Position numbers and translations under genes: made by a program. A stretch of 64,000 bases of DNA, from contig CAWHIK010000007.1 of NCBI GenBank assembly GCA_963829485.1, positions 434,001 through 498,000 on the forward strand, read 5' to 3'. Every line of letters begins with the position of its first letter. The first letter of the stretch is position 1. The notes beneath the pieces are model-generated. The model saw nothing but the letters and a program-made list of their open reading frames with translations. It ran no database searches and had not been told where the DNA came from. Origin of the DNA: JBGPQJ01 sp963829485 (lineage in GTDB: Bacteria; Chloroflexota; Anaerolineae; Anaerolineales; Villigracilaceae). Of the stretch, positions 25,212-35,183 are shown in pieces.

Positions 25212-25658
25212 ATGAGCATTGAGGAAATCTACAACTTCATCCAGGTTTCGGACAACCTCGCCACATCCGGTCAGCCAACCGAGGAGCAGATGAGCGAGAT
25301 CGCCTCGGCGGGATATAAGGTTGTGGTCAACCTGGCGCTGCCCACGTCCGAGAACGCACTGAAGGATGAAGCCGCCACCGTCCGCGCGCTGGGCATGGAC
25401 TATCACAACATCCCGGTGGTGTGGGAATCGCCGCTGTTATCTGATTTCGAAAGATTTGTCCCCCTGATGGACTCGCTGGCGGAACAAAAGGTCTTTCTTC
25501 ACTGCGTGGCTAATTACCGCGCGAGCATGTTCACGGCGCTGTATGCCGAAAAGCGCTGGGGCTGGACGCGCGCGCAGGCAGACGCCCACATCCGCCGCAT
25601 CTGGGAGCCGGACAAGGTCTGGGCGAGGTTTATTAAGGACGTAAGGGGTGTTTCTTAG
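25212..25658 (+). CDS. Dual-specificity/tyrosine phosphatase-like protein
   Basis: 148 residues. IYNFIQVSDNLATSGQPTEEQ at the start and the P-loop HCVANYRAS (CX5R) identify the protein-tyrosine-phosphatase superfamily branch often annotated DUF442 or 'beta-lactamase hydrolase-like'. It lacks the usual Gly in the loop, so the substrate may not be phosphotyrosine. ATG follows the comEC stop by 1 base, so it is co-transcribed. Confidence 0.75.
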   Translation: MSIEEIYNFIQVSDNLATSGQPTEEQMSEIASAGYKVVVNLALPTSENALKDEAATVRALGMDYHNIPVVWESPLLSDFERFVPLMDSLAEQKVFLHCVANYRASMFTALYAEKRWGWTRAQADAHIRRIWEPDKVWARFIKDVRGVS

Positions 25659-25703
25659 CGTAACTTTGTAAAATCACAGATACAGTTGGCAATGATGGTA
25701 ACT

Positions 25704-26951
25704 ATGAAATCTTTACTACGAGAGGTTGCGCTGGTTTCGTTTGTGGTTACCTTTCTTGCAGCTTGTACACCTCCAGCCAGCAATACACCTACGCTTTCTG
25801 AAGCAAGCTTAAAATCCACTGCCATCAGCATAATTGATATTTGTCCATCTTCGCGAATTGTTCCACTTGAAGAGCTTGGTATACCTGACCAATTCCGCCT
25901 AATAGTCCTGCCTCTGGATTTAGACAAGTACGAAGATTATGTTACTGGTTACTATCTGATATCGCCAACTGATTTAAGAATTCAATATGTTGATGTATCA
26001 CCAACGGCAGGAACAGCAAATAATAGTTATATTGTTAGCCCAGATGGTCAATGGATGTCTTTTCTCCGAGAATCGAATAATGACTTCACGAATAGAACAT
26101 TGTGGGTTAGTTCTTTGAATGGGGAAAAGCAATGGAAAGTAAAGCAATTGACAGATTTGAATTATTCATTTCAATGGATTTCTAAAGACGAGATCGTCAT
26201 ATGGGGGCCTCAAAATTACGATTTTTCCGAAGCATACCCGCCTCTTCATTATTATTTACCGCTGGCAGCAATCAACCCGTTTACACTTGAAGAACAGCCT
26301 CTCGCTTCTCTGCCCCAGGAGTATATCGATGGATTGCAAGACGGGATGTTCGCATTCAGAAGCGGAACAATTTATTACATGTTTATGCTAAGGCGCATTG
26401 AAAGCTATTTTCTTCATAACTATAAGGATAATTCAACCCAAGAAGTATTTGAGTGGCTAAATGGGCATGGGAAAGATAGCTTTTCCAGATGGATACACCG
26501 TGAAGGCGATTTCTTTATAATTACAGTGGATCAATCTTATGGTTTCGATTTGTCACCGAAATTAAGCGTTTCGGACATTACCCAACAACAAGACTACTCA
26601 AAGATAATGAGGAAAATTGTCTTGCCGACGGAATTTGGGCAACTCAGAGTCACAGATATGCTACCTCAGACTAACCTATGGAGTCTTTACCAAAATACAG
26701 ACATTGACTCTAGCTCTCCAATCATGTATTTCACTTTAGATCCTCAAAACATGAAACTGATGAACTATTGCTTTGAAATCCCTTGGGATGCTAATGTTGC
26801 CGATTCCCCTGACGGCACCTTCATTGCAATTTCTAGTATCTCTTCTGGAGATGAGTATCCCAGAAGCGAAATCACTATTCTAAATTTAAGAACAGGTTAT
26901 GCTTCAGTTCTTAAAGACTTTCATTTAGTAGGATGGGGGGTTCAAAAATAG
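25704..26951 (+). CDS. Lipoprotein with WD40/TolB-like propeller segments, AT-rich
   Basis: About 415 residues from ATG 25704. A lipoprotein signal peptide ends with LAAC. Internal stretches such as YIVSPDGQWMSFLRES and DSPDGTFIAIS are PD40/TolB-type beta-propeller blades. Codon usage is clearly AT-richer than in comEC and the phosphatase gene immediately upstream, suggesting transfer. A short in-frame TTG and two other ATGs lie upstream. Role unknown. Confidence 0.6.
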   Translation: MKSLLREVALVSFVVTFLAACTPPASNTPTLSEASLKSTAISIIDICPSSRIVPLEELGIPDQFRLIVLPLDLDKYEDYVTGYYLISPTDLRIQYVDVSPTAGTANNSYIVSPDGQWMSFLRESNNDFTNRTLWVSSLNGEKQWKVKQLTDLNYSFQWISKDEIVIWGPQNYDFSEAYPPLHYYLPLAAINPFTLEEQPLASLPQEYIDGLQDGMFAFRSGTIYYMFMLRRIESYFLHNYKDNSTQEVFEWLNGHGKDSFSRWIHREGDFFIITVDQSYGFDLSPKLSVSDITQQQDYSKIMRKIVLPTEFGQLRVTDMLPQTNLWSLYQNTDIDSSSPIMYFTLDPQNMKLMNYCFEIPWDANVADSPDGTFIAISSISSGDEYPRSEITILNLRTGYASVLKDFHLVGWGVQK

Positions 26952-26965
26952 TGAATGCGCAACAA

Positions 26966-27103
26966 CCCCTCACCCTTACCCCACCCGCCCCGTACGGGGC
27001 ACCCTCCCCAAATGCGACGGTGAAAACACACTTGAAAGTAATTGTTTTTCGTCGTATTTGGGGCACCTGAAGGTGTGCTCCGCGAAGGGCTGGGGTGGGG
27101 CTG
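26966..27103. repeat. Dispersed palindromic repeat, copy A
   Basis: An inverted pair CCCCAAATGCGACG (27006-27019) and CGTCGTATTTGGGG (27050-27063) is flanked by C-rich (CCCCACCCGCCCC) and G-rich (GGGGTGGGGC) arms. The same layout recurs at 34003 and 61150. Confidence 0.75.
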
Positions 27104-27178
27104 GGTCAGGCTGTCGAATCTGTCAGGCGAATTTATTTTGAAATAGTGTATATTTGTTTTTATTTTCATTGAGGTTTC

Positions 27179-28072
27179 ATGCCCCTCTCGCCCGAACTCC
27201 AGGAAGCCGTGGACACCGCCAAAGCCGGTCAGCTGGCCGAGGCGCGCAGCATGCTCAAGCAGATCCTGCGCAAGGACCCGACCAACGAGGCCGCCTGGTT
27301 CATCTACGCCCAGATCACGGACAATAAAGAACACGCCATCGTCTGCCTGAAAAAGGTGCTGGAATACAATCCCTACAACGAACGCGCCCGCCAGATGCTC
27401 GCGAAGCTCGAGCCCGACGACCTCCTTGAAAAGACCGCCTCCGACAAGGAGTGGGATTACGACAAGTACATGGAGAAGCAGGAGAAGGCGAAAGGTCCTG
27501 CGCGAAAGGGCTTTGCACTCGACCGGAAAATGATCCTCGGCATTGCCGGGCTGGCCGTCATCGGCTTGATGATGGCGGCTGGATTCTATTTCGCGCCCAG
27601 CCTGTTTCCCGCCAAAGCGACCATCGCCCCCATCCGCCGGAACATCGTGTGGACGCCCACCATCGATCCCTGCAACTGCGCCGAGGCGATCTCCTACGCC
27701 GAACGGAGCATCCAGCGCTTTAACGACATGGTGATCGAAATGGACAGCATCGGCAATTCGCTGCAGGGCGGCAGCCTGGGTACCGATACCGTGACCGCCA
27801 CCGAGGCCAAAGCCGGGGTGCGCTACGACGAGCAGCGGAAGGAAACTCCGCCTCCATGCCTTGAGCCGTTCGACATCAAAATGGTGAACGTCTTCTGGAA
27901 CTGGCAGCAGGCCCTCATCTCGCTCAAGCAGGGAAACAACGACGCCGTGATCGCCTTCGTGAACGACATTGTCAAACAGGCGGATGAAATCGACAGGCTG
28001 CTCGACCAGATGGACGTGCAGTTCAAGGGCTGCCCTATTCCGCGCCCCACGCCTCCCGGCCGGTCGGGATAA
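27179..28072 (+). CDS. TPR-repeat membrane-anchored protein
   Basis: 297 residues. Two N-terminal TPR-like hairpins (LRKDPTNEAAWFIYAQIT, VLEYNPYNERARQML), a charged linker, one membrane span near residues 118-140 and a C-terminal domain outside the membrane with three Cys. The N-terminal pattern repeats that of the gene at 472. No RBS is obvious beyond GAGG seven bases from the ATG. Confidence 0.65.
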   Translation: MPLSPELQEAVDTAKAGQLAEARSMLKQILRKDPTNEAAWFIYAQITDNKEHAIVCLKKVLEYNPYNERARQMLAKLEPDDLLEKTASDKEWDYDKYMEKQEKAKGPARKGFALDRKMILGIAGLAVIGLMMAAGFYFAPSLFPAKATIAPIRRNIVWTPTIDPCNCAEAISYAERSIQRFNDMVIEMDSIGNSLQGGSLGTDTVTATEAKAGVRYDEQRKETPPPCLEPFDIKMVNVFWNWQQALISLKQGNNDAVIAFVNDIVKQADEIDRLLDQMDVQFKGCPIPRPTPPGRSG

Positions 28073-28177
28073 ATATTTCCAAGTCAAAAATTTACACGCC
28101 AGAGGGGAGGCCGGCTTTTGCTATCTTTGCTACAATAGACTCACTTCCCTTCGTTTTCGACGCACAAGGAGTTTGCA

Positions 28178-29879
28178 ATGCCCAAGCCCCGTTTCAACAA
28201 GTTCTATCGCTACAACGAACTGACACGCCTGCTCAAAGCGTATGCGGAAGAATACCCCAACCTCATCAAACTGCAATCGATCGGCAAGAGTCACGAAGGC
28301 CGCGATGTCTGGCTGGTGACGGCGACCAACTTCAGATCCGGGGCGGACACGGAAAAGCCTGCCTTCTGGGTGGACGGCAACATTCACGCCTCGGAGGTCA
28401 CTGCATCGGCCTGCGCGCTTTATCTCATCCACTCGCTGGTGACGCGCTACAAGAAGGACGCGGACATCACCGAGGCGCTCAATACACGCGCGTTCTACAT
28501 CGTGCCGCGCGTCAACCCCGACGGCGCCGAATGGGCGCTGGCCGACCGGCCGAAGGTCATCCGCTCGGGCACGCGGCCGTATCCCTTCGACGAGGACCCG
28601 ATCGAGGGGCTGGTCGCCAACGAGGACATCAACGGCGACGGCAAGCTGCTGACCATGCGGATTCCTGATCCGCATGGAGGGTGGAAGCCGCACCCCGATG
28701 ACCCGCGGCTGATGATCCGGCGCGACCCGGTGGAAAGCGGCGGCACCTATTACCGCCTGCTGCCCGAGGGGTTGATAGAAAATTACGACGGCGTGACCAT
28801 CCAGGTGGCCAAGGGTAAGTACGGGCTGGACTTCAACCGCAACTTCCCTGTGGCCTGGCGTCCCGAAGCGGACCAGCACGGCGCCGGTCCGTTCCCCACC
28901 TCGGAGAGCGAGACGCGCAGCCTCGTCGAATTCGTCACCGCCCACCCGAACATCACCGGCTCGATCAGCCTGCACACCATGAGCGGGGTGCTGCTGCGCC
29001 CCTACGACGACCGCTCCGATGACGAGTTCCCTGCCGAGGACCTGTGGACCTACAAGAAGATCGGCGACAAGGGCACCGCCATGACCGGCTATCCCAACGT
29101 GTCCACCTTCCATGATTTCAAGTATCACCCCAAGGAGGTCACCACCGGCGGGTTCGACACCTGGGCCTACGACCAGCGCGGCGTCTTCTCCTGGACGATC
29201 GAGTTCTGGAGTCCCATCCGGCAGGCGGGTATCGAAAAATACAAGTTCATCGACTGGTACCGCGACCACCCGCTCGAGGACGACCTCAAGCTGATGAAGT
29301 GGAACGACGAGGTGCTCAAGAGGAAAAGGGTTCGTGCCCTGGAAGCCGTTCAACCACCCGCAGCTTGGGCGGGTGGAGATCGGCGGCTGGGACTGGCTGC
29401 ACATGTGGACCAATCCGCCGCTTAATTTCCTGGAGAAGGAGATCGCCCCGTTCCCCGACTGGATCGTGTGGCACGCGCTCATCTCCCCGCGGCTGACTCT
29501 CCACAGCGCGGACGTTTTCCCCGCCGGGAAGGACACTTATCGCGTGCGGCTGGTGGTGCAGAACACCGGCTGGCTGCCGTCCTATGTGACGAAGAAAGCG
29601 CTGGACAAGAAGTTCACGCGCGGCGTGGTGGCTGAGATCGCGCTGCCGCGCGGCGCGGCGCTGCAGTCAGGCAAGCTGCGCGAGGAGCTGGGACAACTCG
29701 AAGGGCGCGCCTACCATTCCGCGTTCACCGACGACTACGAAGGCATGACCAGCGACCGGCTCAAGATGGAGTGGGTGGTGCACGCGCCGAAAGGCGGTAC
29801 GGTGAAATTGTCCGCGCGGCATGAGCGCGCCGGCGTGGTGAGAGTCAGTCTCAAGTTTAAAGTGATTCTCGAACTATAA
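28178..29879 (+). CDS. M14-family zinc carboxypeptidase, frameshifted
   Basis: About 567 residues when joined. FNKFYRYNELTRLLKAYAEE starts a typical M14 domain; zinc ligands appear in GNIHASE (HxxE) and SLHTMSG, with IVPRVNPDGAEW and GLDFNRNFPVAW as further family motifs and EFWSP carrying the catalytic Glu. At about 29325, in the purine run GAGGAAAAGGG, one base is missing; the other frame then continues as FVPWKPFNHPQLGRVEIGGW to the end, a beta-sandwich tail. RBS AAGGAG precedes the ATG. No signal peptide, so probably cytosolic. Confidence 0.85.
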
Positions 29880-29890
29880 GTATCAAACAG

Positions 29891-29928
29891 AAAAGCCAGT
29901 CGGTGTTGGACACTGACTGGCTTTTTAT
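29891..29928. terminator. Intrinsic terminator
   Basis: Stem aaagccagtc (29892-29901) with gactggcttt (29915-29924), A-tract before and T-tract after; it can serve both convergent genes. Confidence 0.85.
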
Positions 29929-29973
29929 TTCCCGGGCTTGGTGTCATTTGCTGATGTCAAATCTGGGACGGAG

Positions 29974-29995
29974 TCAAAGACCCGCGTCCAGCGTG
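29974..29995 (+). repeat. 22-base direct repeat, left copy
   Basis: TCAAAGACCCGCGTCCAGCG followed by TG; the right copy at 30573 differs at two positions. The pair flanks the membrane protein gene at 30018-30530. Confidence 0.7.
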
Positions 29996-30017
29996 TGTCT
30001 GACATCGTGTCCTGGAA

Positions 30018-30530
30018 TCAATGAACCACGTTGAAATAAACCAACCCCGTATGCCCAACGTGAAAAACAAGAAAGAGGGCGGCGCTGCCTAAATAGATAG
30101 CGCGATGCCAGGGGATCGGGAGCCAGCTCCGCGCACAGACCAAGCCAATGCCCGCAAACCAGAATACGGTTGACCAGGCCGGCGCCGTAAAACCGATCAC
30201 GCTCAGACTCCATGCGCTGGCTGGAAAAACGACCTGTGCCAAATAACTCGCAAGGTAAATCACCAATCCCCCAAAATATAAATACCAGCCCAACGGTTGG
30301 CCTTTTTCTTTTTTCCCAAAATACAAGATAAATGGAAGACTAAACACTAGAATACGAAATGTGTTTTCGAGGACGCTTAACCAACCGGGTATCTCCTTCC
30401 AGAACAGGTCGGGACCATAGGCGGCGGGTAAAACTCCCCAAAGGCCAAAAGTGATGACCATCGGAGGAATAATCAAAAGCCCGCCGTTTCTGAGCGATAT
30501 TCGCGCTGGCAATGAATCAAACCTGGACAT
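30018..30530 (-). CDS. Membrane protein, unknown function
   Basis: 170 residues with about five membrane spans and a basic loop (YFGKKEKGQPLGWY). No family recognised. It has ATG start with GAGAAAAAATG spacing only weakly RBS-like, and is enclosed by a pair of 22-base direct repeats, which may mark it as an inserted unit. Confidence 0.5.
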   Translation of the reverse strand: MSRFDSLPARISLRNGGLLIIPPMVITFGLWGVLPAAYGPDLFWKEIPGWLSVLENTFRILVFSLPFILYFGKKEKGQPLGWYLYFGGLVIYLASYLAQVVFPASAWSLSVIGFTAPAWSTVFWFAGIGLVCARSWLPIPWHRAIYLGSAALFLVFHVGHTGLVYFNVVH

Positions 30531-30572
30531 TTTTTCTCACCTTGCTCAGTGGAGATCAAGACCTGGATGGGT

Positions 30573-30594
30573 TCAAAGACTCGCGCCCAGCGTG
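30573..30594 (+). repeat. 22-base direct repeat, right copy
   Basis: TCAAAGACTCGCGCCCAGCG followed by TG, the partner of 29974-29995. Confidence 0.7.
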
Positions 30595-30618
30595 GAGAAT
30601 ACAGTTTATTGTTTTATA

Positions 30619-31638
30619 TTATTCTATTAACATATCAGCAACACGATTGAACACTATTCGCGCAGATGGACGGTCATAATTTGATAGAACAATTACTGTA
30701 TAACCTAAATCATACATCAAGGCAAAAGCGTCACCGCCCATCGCGCGTCCGCCGTGGCCAATGACATGTCCATGCTTTCCATCATCAATGATATGAAAGC
30801 CATATCCATAACTTACACCTGCCTGCTCTCCTGTTGCATGAGGGGTAAAGCATAGTTCCATATAATGACGGTCTATTAATTGTTGATTTTGGAGTGCTTG
30901 GAAGAAAAGGAAAATATCTTGCACTGTCGAAAAACAATGTTCGGATGGACTACCTTTAACCCCATAGATAAATTGATTACTACGAAGTTGCCCATCGTCT
31001 GGGCTAAACCAGTTTTCACGGGTATAGCCAATTGCACAATTTGCAATCGGCAAATCCATTTCGTAGAAGTCTGTATCCTGCATACCTGCCAATTCAAAGA
31101 CTTCTCTTTTCATATATTCGTAATACGACAATCCTGAAACTTTTTCAATCAAAGCGCCAAGTATGACGTAGCCAGTATTGCCGTAATGATGGCGTGTCCC
31201 TGGTGGGAACTCAAGAGGCGTATCGGCGAATAATTTCAGGTAGTCGTTGATGGTTCGTAAGTCAGAGCGCGCCGCCCGATATGCGTCATTCCAATATCTG
31301 TCAAAACCTGCTGTGTGTGTCAGAAGTTGGTGAATGGTGATTTGGTCAGCATAGGGCAAGGTAGCGTCATAAATTGAAATTGGTATATTAAGGTCAAGTT
31401 TTTCTTTTTCTACCAATTGCATAACGGCTATTGCCGTGAACATTTTTGTAACAGAAGCAATATTGAATTTGGTGTTTGGTTGGTTGCGCAATATTTCAGG
31501 GTGAATTGCATATCCACGCGCAGTTTTTAGAATCGGTCCATTATTATGGGCAATAAGCACGGCTCCAGAAAATTTATCAGCGGATTCTTGCTCATCTAAA
31601 AAAGTTTCCACTTTTTGAATTAACTCATCATCAATCAA
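30619..31638 (-). CDS. Class C beta-lactamase-like serine hydrolase, AT-rich
   Basis: About 339 residues. Catalytic SxxK in NIASVTKMF, the second motif HYGNTGY (YxN) and third GHGGRAMGG (HxG) define the penicillin-binding-protein-like / class C hydrolase family; substrates range from peptidoglycan peptides to esters. The frame opens at ATG 31770 but the first 44 residues do not look like this family, whereas TTG 31638 has GGAG eight bases upstream, so I prefer TTG. No signal peptide from that start. The gene is AT-richer than its neighbours. Confidence 0.78.
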   Translation of the reverse strand: MIDDELIQKVETFLDEQESADKFSGAVLIAHNNGPILKTARGYAIHPEILRNQPNTKFNIASVTKMFTAIAVMQLVEKEKLDLNIPISIYDATLPYADQITIHQLLTHTAGFDRYWNDAYRAARSDLRTINDYLKLFADTPLEFPPGTRHHYGNTGYVILGALIEKVSGLSYYEYMKREVFELAGMQDTDFYEMDLPIANCAIGYTRENWFSPDDGQLRSNQFIYGVKGSPSEHCFSTVQDIFLFFQALQNQQLIDRHYMELCFTPHATGEQAGVSYGYGFHIIDDGKHGHVIGHGGRAMGGDAFALMYDLGYTVIVLSNYDRPSARIVFNRVADMLIE

Positions 31639-31926
31639 AACAACTCTCCGTTCGTTCTTGCTGTAAATTGAGTAGATTGCGCCAGCCGCCCTACTAGGGA
31701 TTAGGCGGACTGTATGCCACTGCGCGGCACTTCGTAACGGCTTATCGGCGGTCTGCCTGATAATTTCCATTATACGTCCCCTTTATGCCGTTGAGGGGTT
31801 AGTAATCCGTTTGTACCAAACATATCAAAGGATAGGAAAAACTGGTGTCGTAATTCGATTTTTCGCAATTAAACCCGGAAATAATCGAAAAAAACCATAA
31901 ACGGGGATGAATTTTAGTCATTTTTG

Positions 31927-31955
31927 TTGAATCTGGCTAGTTTTTAGTGTATATT
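31927..31955 (+). promoter_or_regulatory. Promoter for acs
   Basis: TTGAAT (31927-31932), 17-base spacer, TATATT (31950-31955), giving a leader of roughly 38 bases before the ATG at 32000. Confidence 0.65.
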
Positions 31956-31999
31956 AATGCATCCACTCATCTTCAATCCACGCCAAAGGAGAGAGGTCC

Positions 32000-33923
32000 A
32001 TGCCAAGAAGAAAGCACAGTTCCCAAACAGTATCCGGAAATGGAAGGGGAAGTCTATTTCCCCTCGCATGACATCGTCCGCAAGACCAACGTCAAGGACT
32101 GGGAGGCTCTCGCCGAGGAAGCCCGCGCCGACCTGCAGGGTTTCTGGGGCAAGCGCGCCAAGGAACTGGAATGGTTCCGCAAGTGGGACAAGGTCCTGGA
32201 CGATTCCAAGAAACCTTTCTACAAATGGTTCGTGGGAGGCAAGGTCAATATCGTCCATAACGCGGTGGACCGCCATCTGCAGACCTACCGCAAGAACAAG
32301 CTGGCCCTCATCTGGGAGAGCGAAGATGGCAAGTTCGACCGCACCTTCTCGTATTACTCGCTCAACCGCGAGGTGACCCGCTTCGCGAATCTCCTCAAGG
32401 CGATGGGCGTGGTCAAAGGCGACCGGGTGACCATCTACCTGCCGCGCATCCCGGAGATCGTCTTCGCCATGCTGGCCTGCGCCAAGATTCGGCGCGATCC
32501 ATTCGGTGGTGTTCGGCGGCTTCTCCGTGGATGCCCTGCAGGGGCGCATCGAGGACAGCCAGTCCAAGGTGGTGGTCACCAGCGACGGGTCGTTCGTCAA
32601 CGGCAAGATCGTCGAGCTCAAGGCCATGGTGGACGACGCCATCAAGCGCTGCCCGAGCGTGGAGAACGTCATCGTGGTCAAGCGCACCGGCAACACGGTC
32701 AACATGGAAGCCGGGACGCGACCACTGGTACCACGACCTGTGCGCGCTGCCGATCGCCAACGGCCGCTGCGCCACCGAGATCCTGGACGCGGAAGACCCG
32801 CTCTACATCCTGTATACCTCCGGCTCCACCGGCAAGCCCAAGGCCATCCTGCACACGCACGGCGGCTACATGGTGGGGACGTACACCACGCTCAAATATG
32901 TCTTCGACATCAACGACGAGGACCGCTTCTGGTGCACCGCCGACCCCGGCTGGGTGACCGGTCACTCCTACCTGGTCTACGGTCCCCTGCTCAACGGCGC
33001 GACCGTCTTCATGTTCGAGGGCGGACCTTCGTTTCCCTATCCGAATCGCTGGTGGCAGTTGATCGAGCGCTACGGCATCACCGTGCTGTACACCGCCCCG
33101 ACCGCCATCCGCGGGCTGATGCGCTTCGGCGAGGCCTGGCCGAACAAGCACGACCTCTCGTCCCTGCGCCTGCTCGGGTCGGTGGGCGAGCCCATCAACC
33201 CCGAGGCGTGGAAGTGGTATTACCGCGTCATCGGCAAGGAACGCTGCCCCATCATGGACACCTGGTGGCAGACCGAGACCGGCATGTTCATGATCACGCC
33301 CACGCCCATCTGTGCCGCTCAAGCCCGGCTCGGGCACGCGTCCGTTCTTCGGGCAGGAGGCCGAGATCGTGGACGAGGAGGGCAAGCCCGTCGCGGACGA
33401 CACGGAAGGCTATCTCGTGCTGAAGAATCCCTGGCCGGCCATGCTGCGCACCATCTACGGCGACGACGAGCGTTATGCCAAACAATACTGGAGCAAGTAC
33501 CCCGGCAAATACATGACCGGCGACTCGGCCAAGCGCGACAAGGACGGCTATTACTGGATCATCGGCCGCGTGGACGACGTGATCAAGGTCTCAGGCCACC
33601 GGCTGGGCACCGCGGAAATTGAATCGGCGCTGGTCTCGCACCCGGCTGTCGCAGAGGCAGCCGCCATCGGGCTGCCGCACGAGGTCAAGGGACAGGCCAT
33701 TCACACCTTCGTCATCCTGCGCTCAGGTTTCACCCCCACCGCGGACCTGTCGGAAGAGCTTCGCCAGCACGTCGCCACGCACATGGGGCCGATCGCGCGC
33801 CCCGAGGATGTGAAATTCCTCGACAAGCTGCCCAAGACCCGCTCCGGCAAGATCATGCGGCGCGTGCTCAAAGCGCGGGCGCAGGGCTTGCCCGAGGGCG
33901 ATGTGTCCACGCTGGAAGAGTAG
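32000..33923 (+). CDS. acs: Acetyl-CoA synthetase, split by several single-base shifts
   Basis: About 640 residues when joined, the usual Acs length. ATG 32000 follows AAAGGAGAGAGG. Frame changes are needed between 32003 and 32040 (probably two), at about 32490 (an extra T before CGGCGC), 32716 (an extra A in GCCGGGACGCG) and 33310. Across them the family sequence is continuous: YTSGSTGKPKAILHTHGG (AMP-binding P-loop), DTWWQTETG, KPGSGTRPFFG, GRVDDVIKVSGHRLG and the acylatable lysine in KTRSGKIMRR. It makes acetyl-CoA from acetate, ATP and CoA. Shift density is the highest in the window; sequence error or early decay are both possible. Confidence 0.85.
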
Positions 33924-33968
33924 TCAGCTGGCCACATTTGAAAAGTGACCTACGATGGTTAATTCAAA

Positions 33969-33994
33969 GACGCCCTCGCGCGAGGGCGTCTTTT
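33969..33994 (+). terminator. Intrinsic terminator after acs
   Basis: Perfect palindrome gacgccctcg/cgagggcgtc followed by TTTTG. Confidence 0.85.
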
Positions 33995-34002
33995 GTTCCT
34001 GT

Positions 34003-34084
34003 GCCCCACCCGCCCAACCCTACCCCAGCCCTCCCCAAATCCGAATTTTTGGATTTGGGGAGGGTGCCTGACGGGCGGGTGGGG
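34003..34084. repeat. Dispersed palindromic repeat, copy B
   Basis: Outer arms GCCCCACCCGCCC (34003-34015) and GGGCGGGTGGGG (34073-34084); inner arms CCCTCCCCAAATCC and GGATTTGGGGAGGG. It lies between the acs terminator and the end of the 34100 gene. Confidence 0.8.
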
Positions 34085-34099
34085 TCAGACGTGAAATAA

Positions 34100-34321
34100 T
34101 TAGAATAAACCTCGGAAGACGAGCAGCACTCCAACAATGAACAGCGGAATGCCGATCAGCGCGCCGATCACCGTGAGACTGACGAGGAAACCGGCGAGCA
34201 TCAGCAGGAATCCCAGCAGCACAGCCACCAGCCTGCCGGCAAAGATGACGATCCACGAGACGAGCCGCCACAATGCCCAGAATGGCCAGGCGTACCAGGG
34301 AACAGAATGTGCTTGAGTCAT
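34100..34321 (-). CDS. Small two-TM membrane protein
   Basis: 73 residues with a short N-terminal HSVPWYAWPFWALWRL and two long hydrophobic helices. RBS GGAGGTCAAA before the ATG supports expression. Divergent from the thioredoxin-like gene. Unknown function. Confidence 0.6.
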   Translation of the reverse strand: MTQAHSVPWYAWPFWALWRLVSWIVIFAGRLVAVLLGFLLMLAGFLVSLTVIGALIGIPLFIVGVLLVFRGLF

Positions 34322-34369
34322 TTTGACCTCCAGTTCAGTATACGCAAGAGATAAAGAAAGGTTTTTGGG

Positions 34370-34375
34370 TATAAT
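34370..34375 (+). promoter_or_regulatory. -10 box, probable leaderless start
   Basis: TATAAT ends 6 bases before the ATG at 34382, so transcription should begin at or next to the start codon. No Shine-Dalgarno sequence is present between them and no good -35 is seen. Confidence 0.55.
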
Positions 34376-34381
34376 CCTGCC

Positions 34382-35179
34382 ATGTCCAACGAAACCTTAG
34401 AACCTACTCCAGAAATTCCTTCAACCGCGCCCGCTTCGCCCAGCCGAAATTGGATTCCTGTCGTCACAGGGCTTGCCTTCTTCCTTCTCGGGTTGGGAGC
34501 CGGCTACCTGATCTGGGGCAGCAGCATCCGCTTCGGTCCGCTCCTGTCAGCCAGCCAAAAGCCGGGCAACGAGGCTGCCGCGGCGGCGGTGGCGGCAAAC
34601 CCGGAACCCACCCAGGAGATCCAAATCCCCGAGAACATCAAGCGTTATGACATGGTCATTGACGAGGACGACTCCATCTGGGGGTCGGAAGACGCTCCCA
34701 TCACCATCGTCGAGTTTTCGGATTACGAATGTCCCTTCTGCCAGAAATGGTACCAGGAAGTCCTCTCCCCCCTGATGGCTGAATACCCGGACCAGATCCG
34801 TTTCGTTTACAAGGATTTTCCGCTGGCCGGCATTCACTCGGAGGCTGTCAGCTCCGCCATCGCCGCGAATTGCGCCGGCGAGCAGGATGCCTACTGGGCT
34901 TATCACAATGCCCTCTTCGACAGGAAATACGGACTGGGTGCGGACGCTTACCCAAAGTATGCCGCGACATGGGGCTTAACGAGAAAGCCTTCGCACAATG
35001 CCTGGAAGAAGAGCGCTACAAAGACGAGGTCATGGCGGACTATGGAATATGCTACCGGGATAGGTATCCAATCCACGCCCACCTTCTTCCTGAACGGCAT
35101 CCCCATCGTCGGCGCGCAGCCGTATGATCTGTTCAAACAGGTGGTTGAATTGGAGTTGGCCGGCAAGATACCTGAGTGA
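34382..35179 (+). CDS. DsbA/thioredoxin-like membrane-anchored oxidoreductase (internal double frameshift)
   Basis: 265 residues: N-terminal single span (about 22-42), an Ala/Pro linker, then a DsbA-type Thioredoxin_4 domain with YECPFCQKW (CxxC), DFPLAGIHSEA and the cis-Pro loop QSTPTFFLNG. It would oxidise or isomerise extracytoplasmic thiols. Between about 34975 and 35045 the open frame reads residues that do not fit; a neighbouring frame there gives LNEKAFAQCLEEERYKDEVM, which does. One missing base near 34975 and one extra G near 35044 cancel out, leaving the frame open but about 23 residues wrong. Confidence 0.85.
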   Translation: MSNETLEPTPEIPSTAPASPSRNWIPVVTGLAFFLLGLGAGYLIWGSSIRFGPLLSASQKPGNEAAAAAVAANPEPTQEIQIPENIKRYDMVIDEDDSIWGSEDAPITIVEFSDYECPFCQKWYQEVLSPLMAEYPDQIRFVYKDFPLAGIHSEAVSSAIAANCAGEQDAYWAYHNALFDRKYGLGADAYPKYAATWGLTRKPSHNAWKKSATKTRSWRTMEYATGIGIQSTPTFFLNGIPIVGAQPYDLFKQVVELELAGKIPE

Positions 35180-35183
35180 GTTA

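Noticed and set aside
26942..28087. 381-codon minus-strand ORF
   Set aside because: It is the antisense frame of the TPR gene at 27179 and runs into the repeat; His/Val/Asp-rich composition is typical of reverse-frame artefacts.
28130..29536. 468-codon minus-strand ORF
   Set aside because: Antisense to the M14 peptidase; no recognisable domains.
31680..31800. Integron attC-like site upstream of the serine hydrolase
   Set aside because: TAACCCCTC is suggestive, but a matching GTTRRRY core and paired R boxes are lacking.
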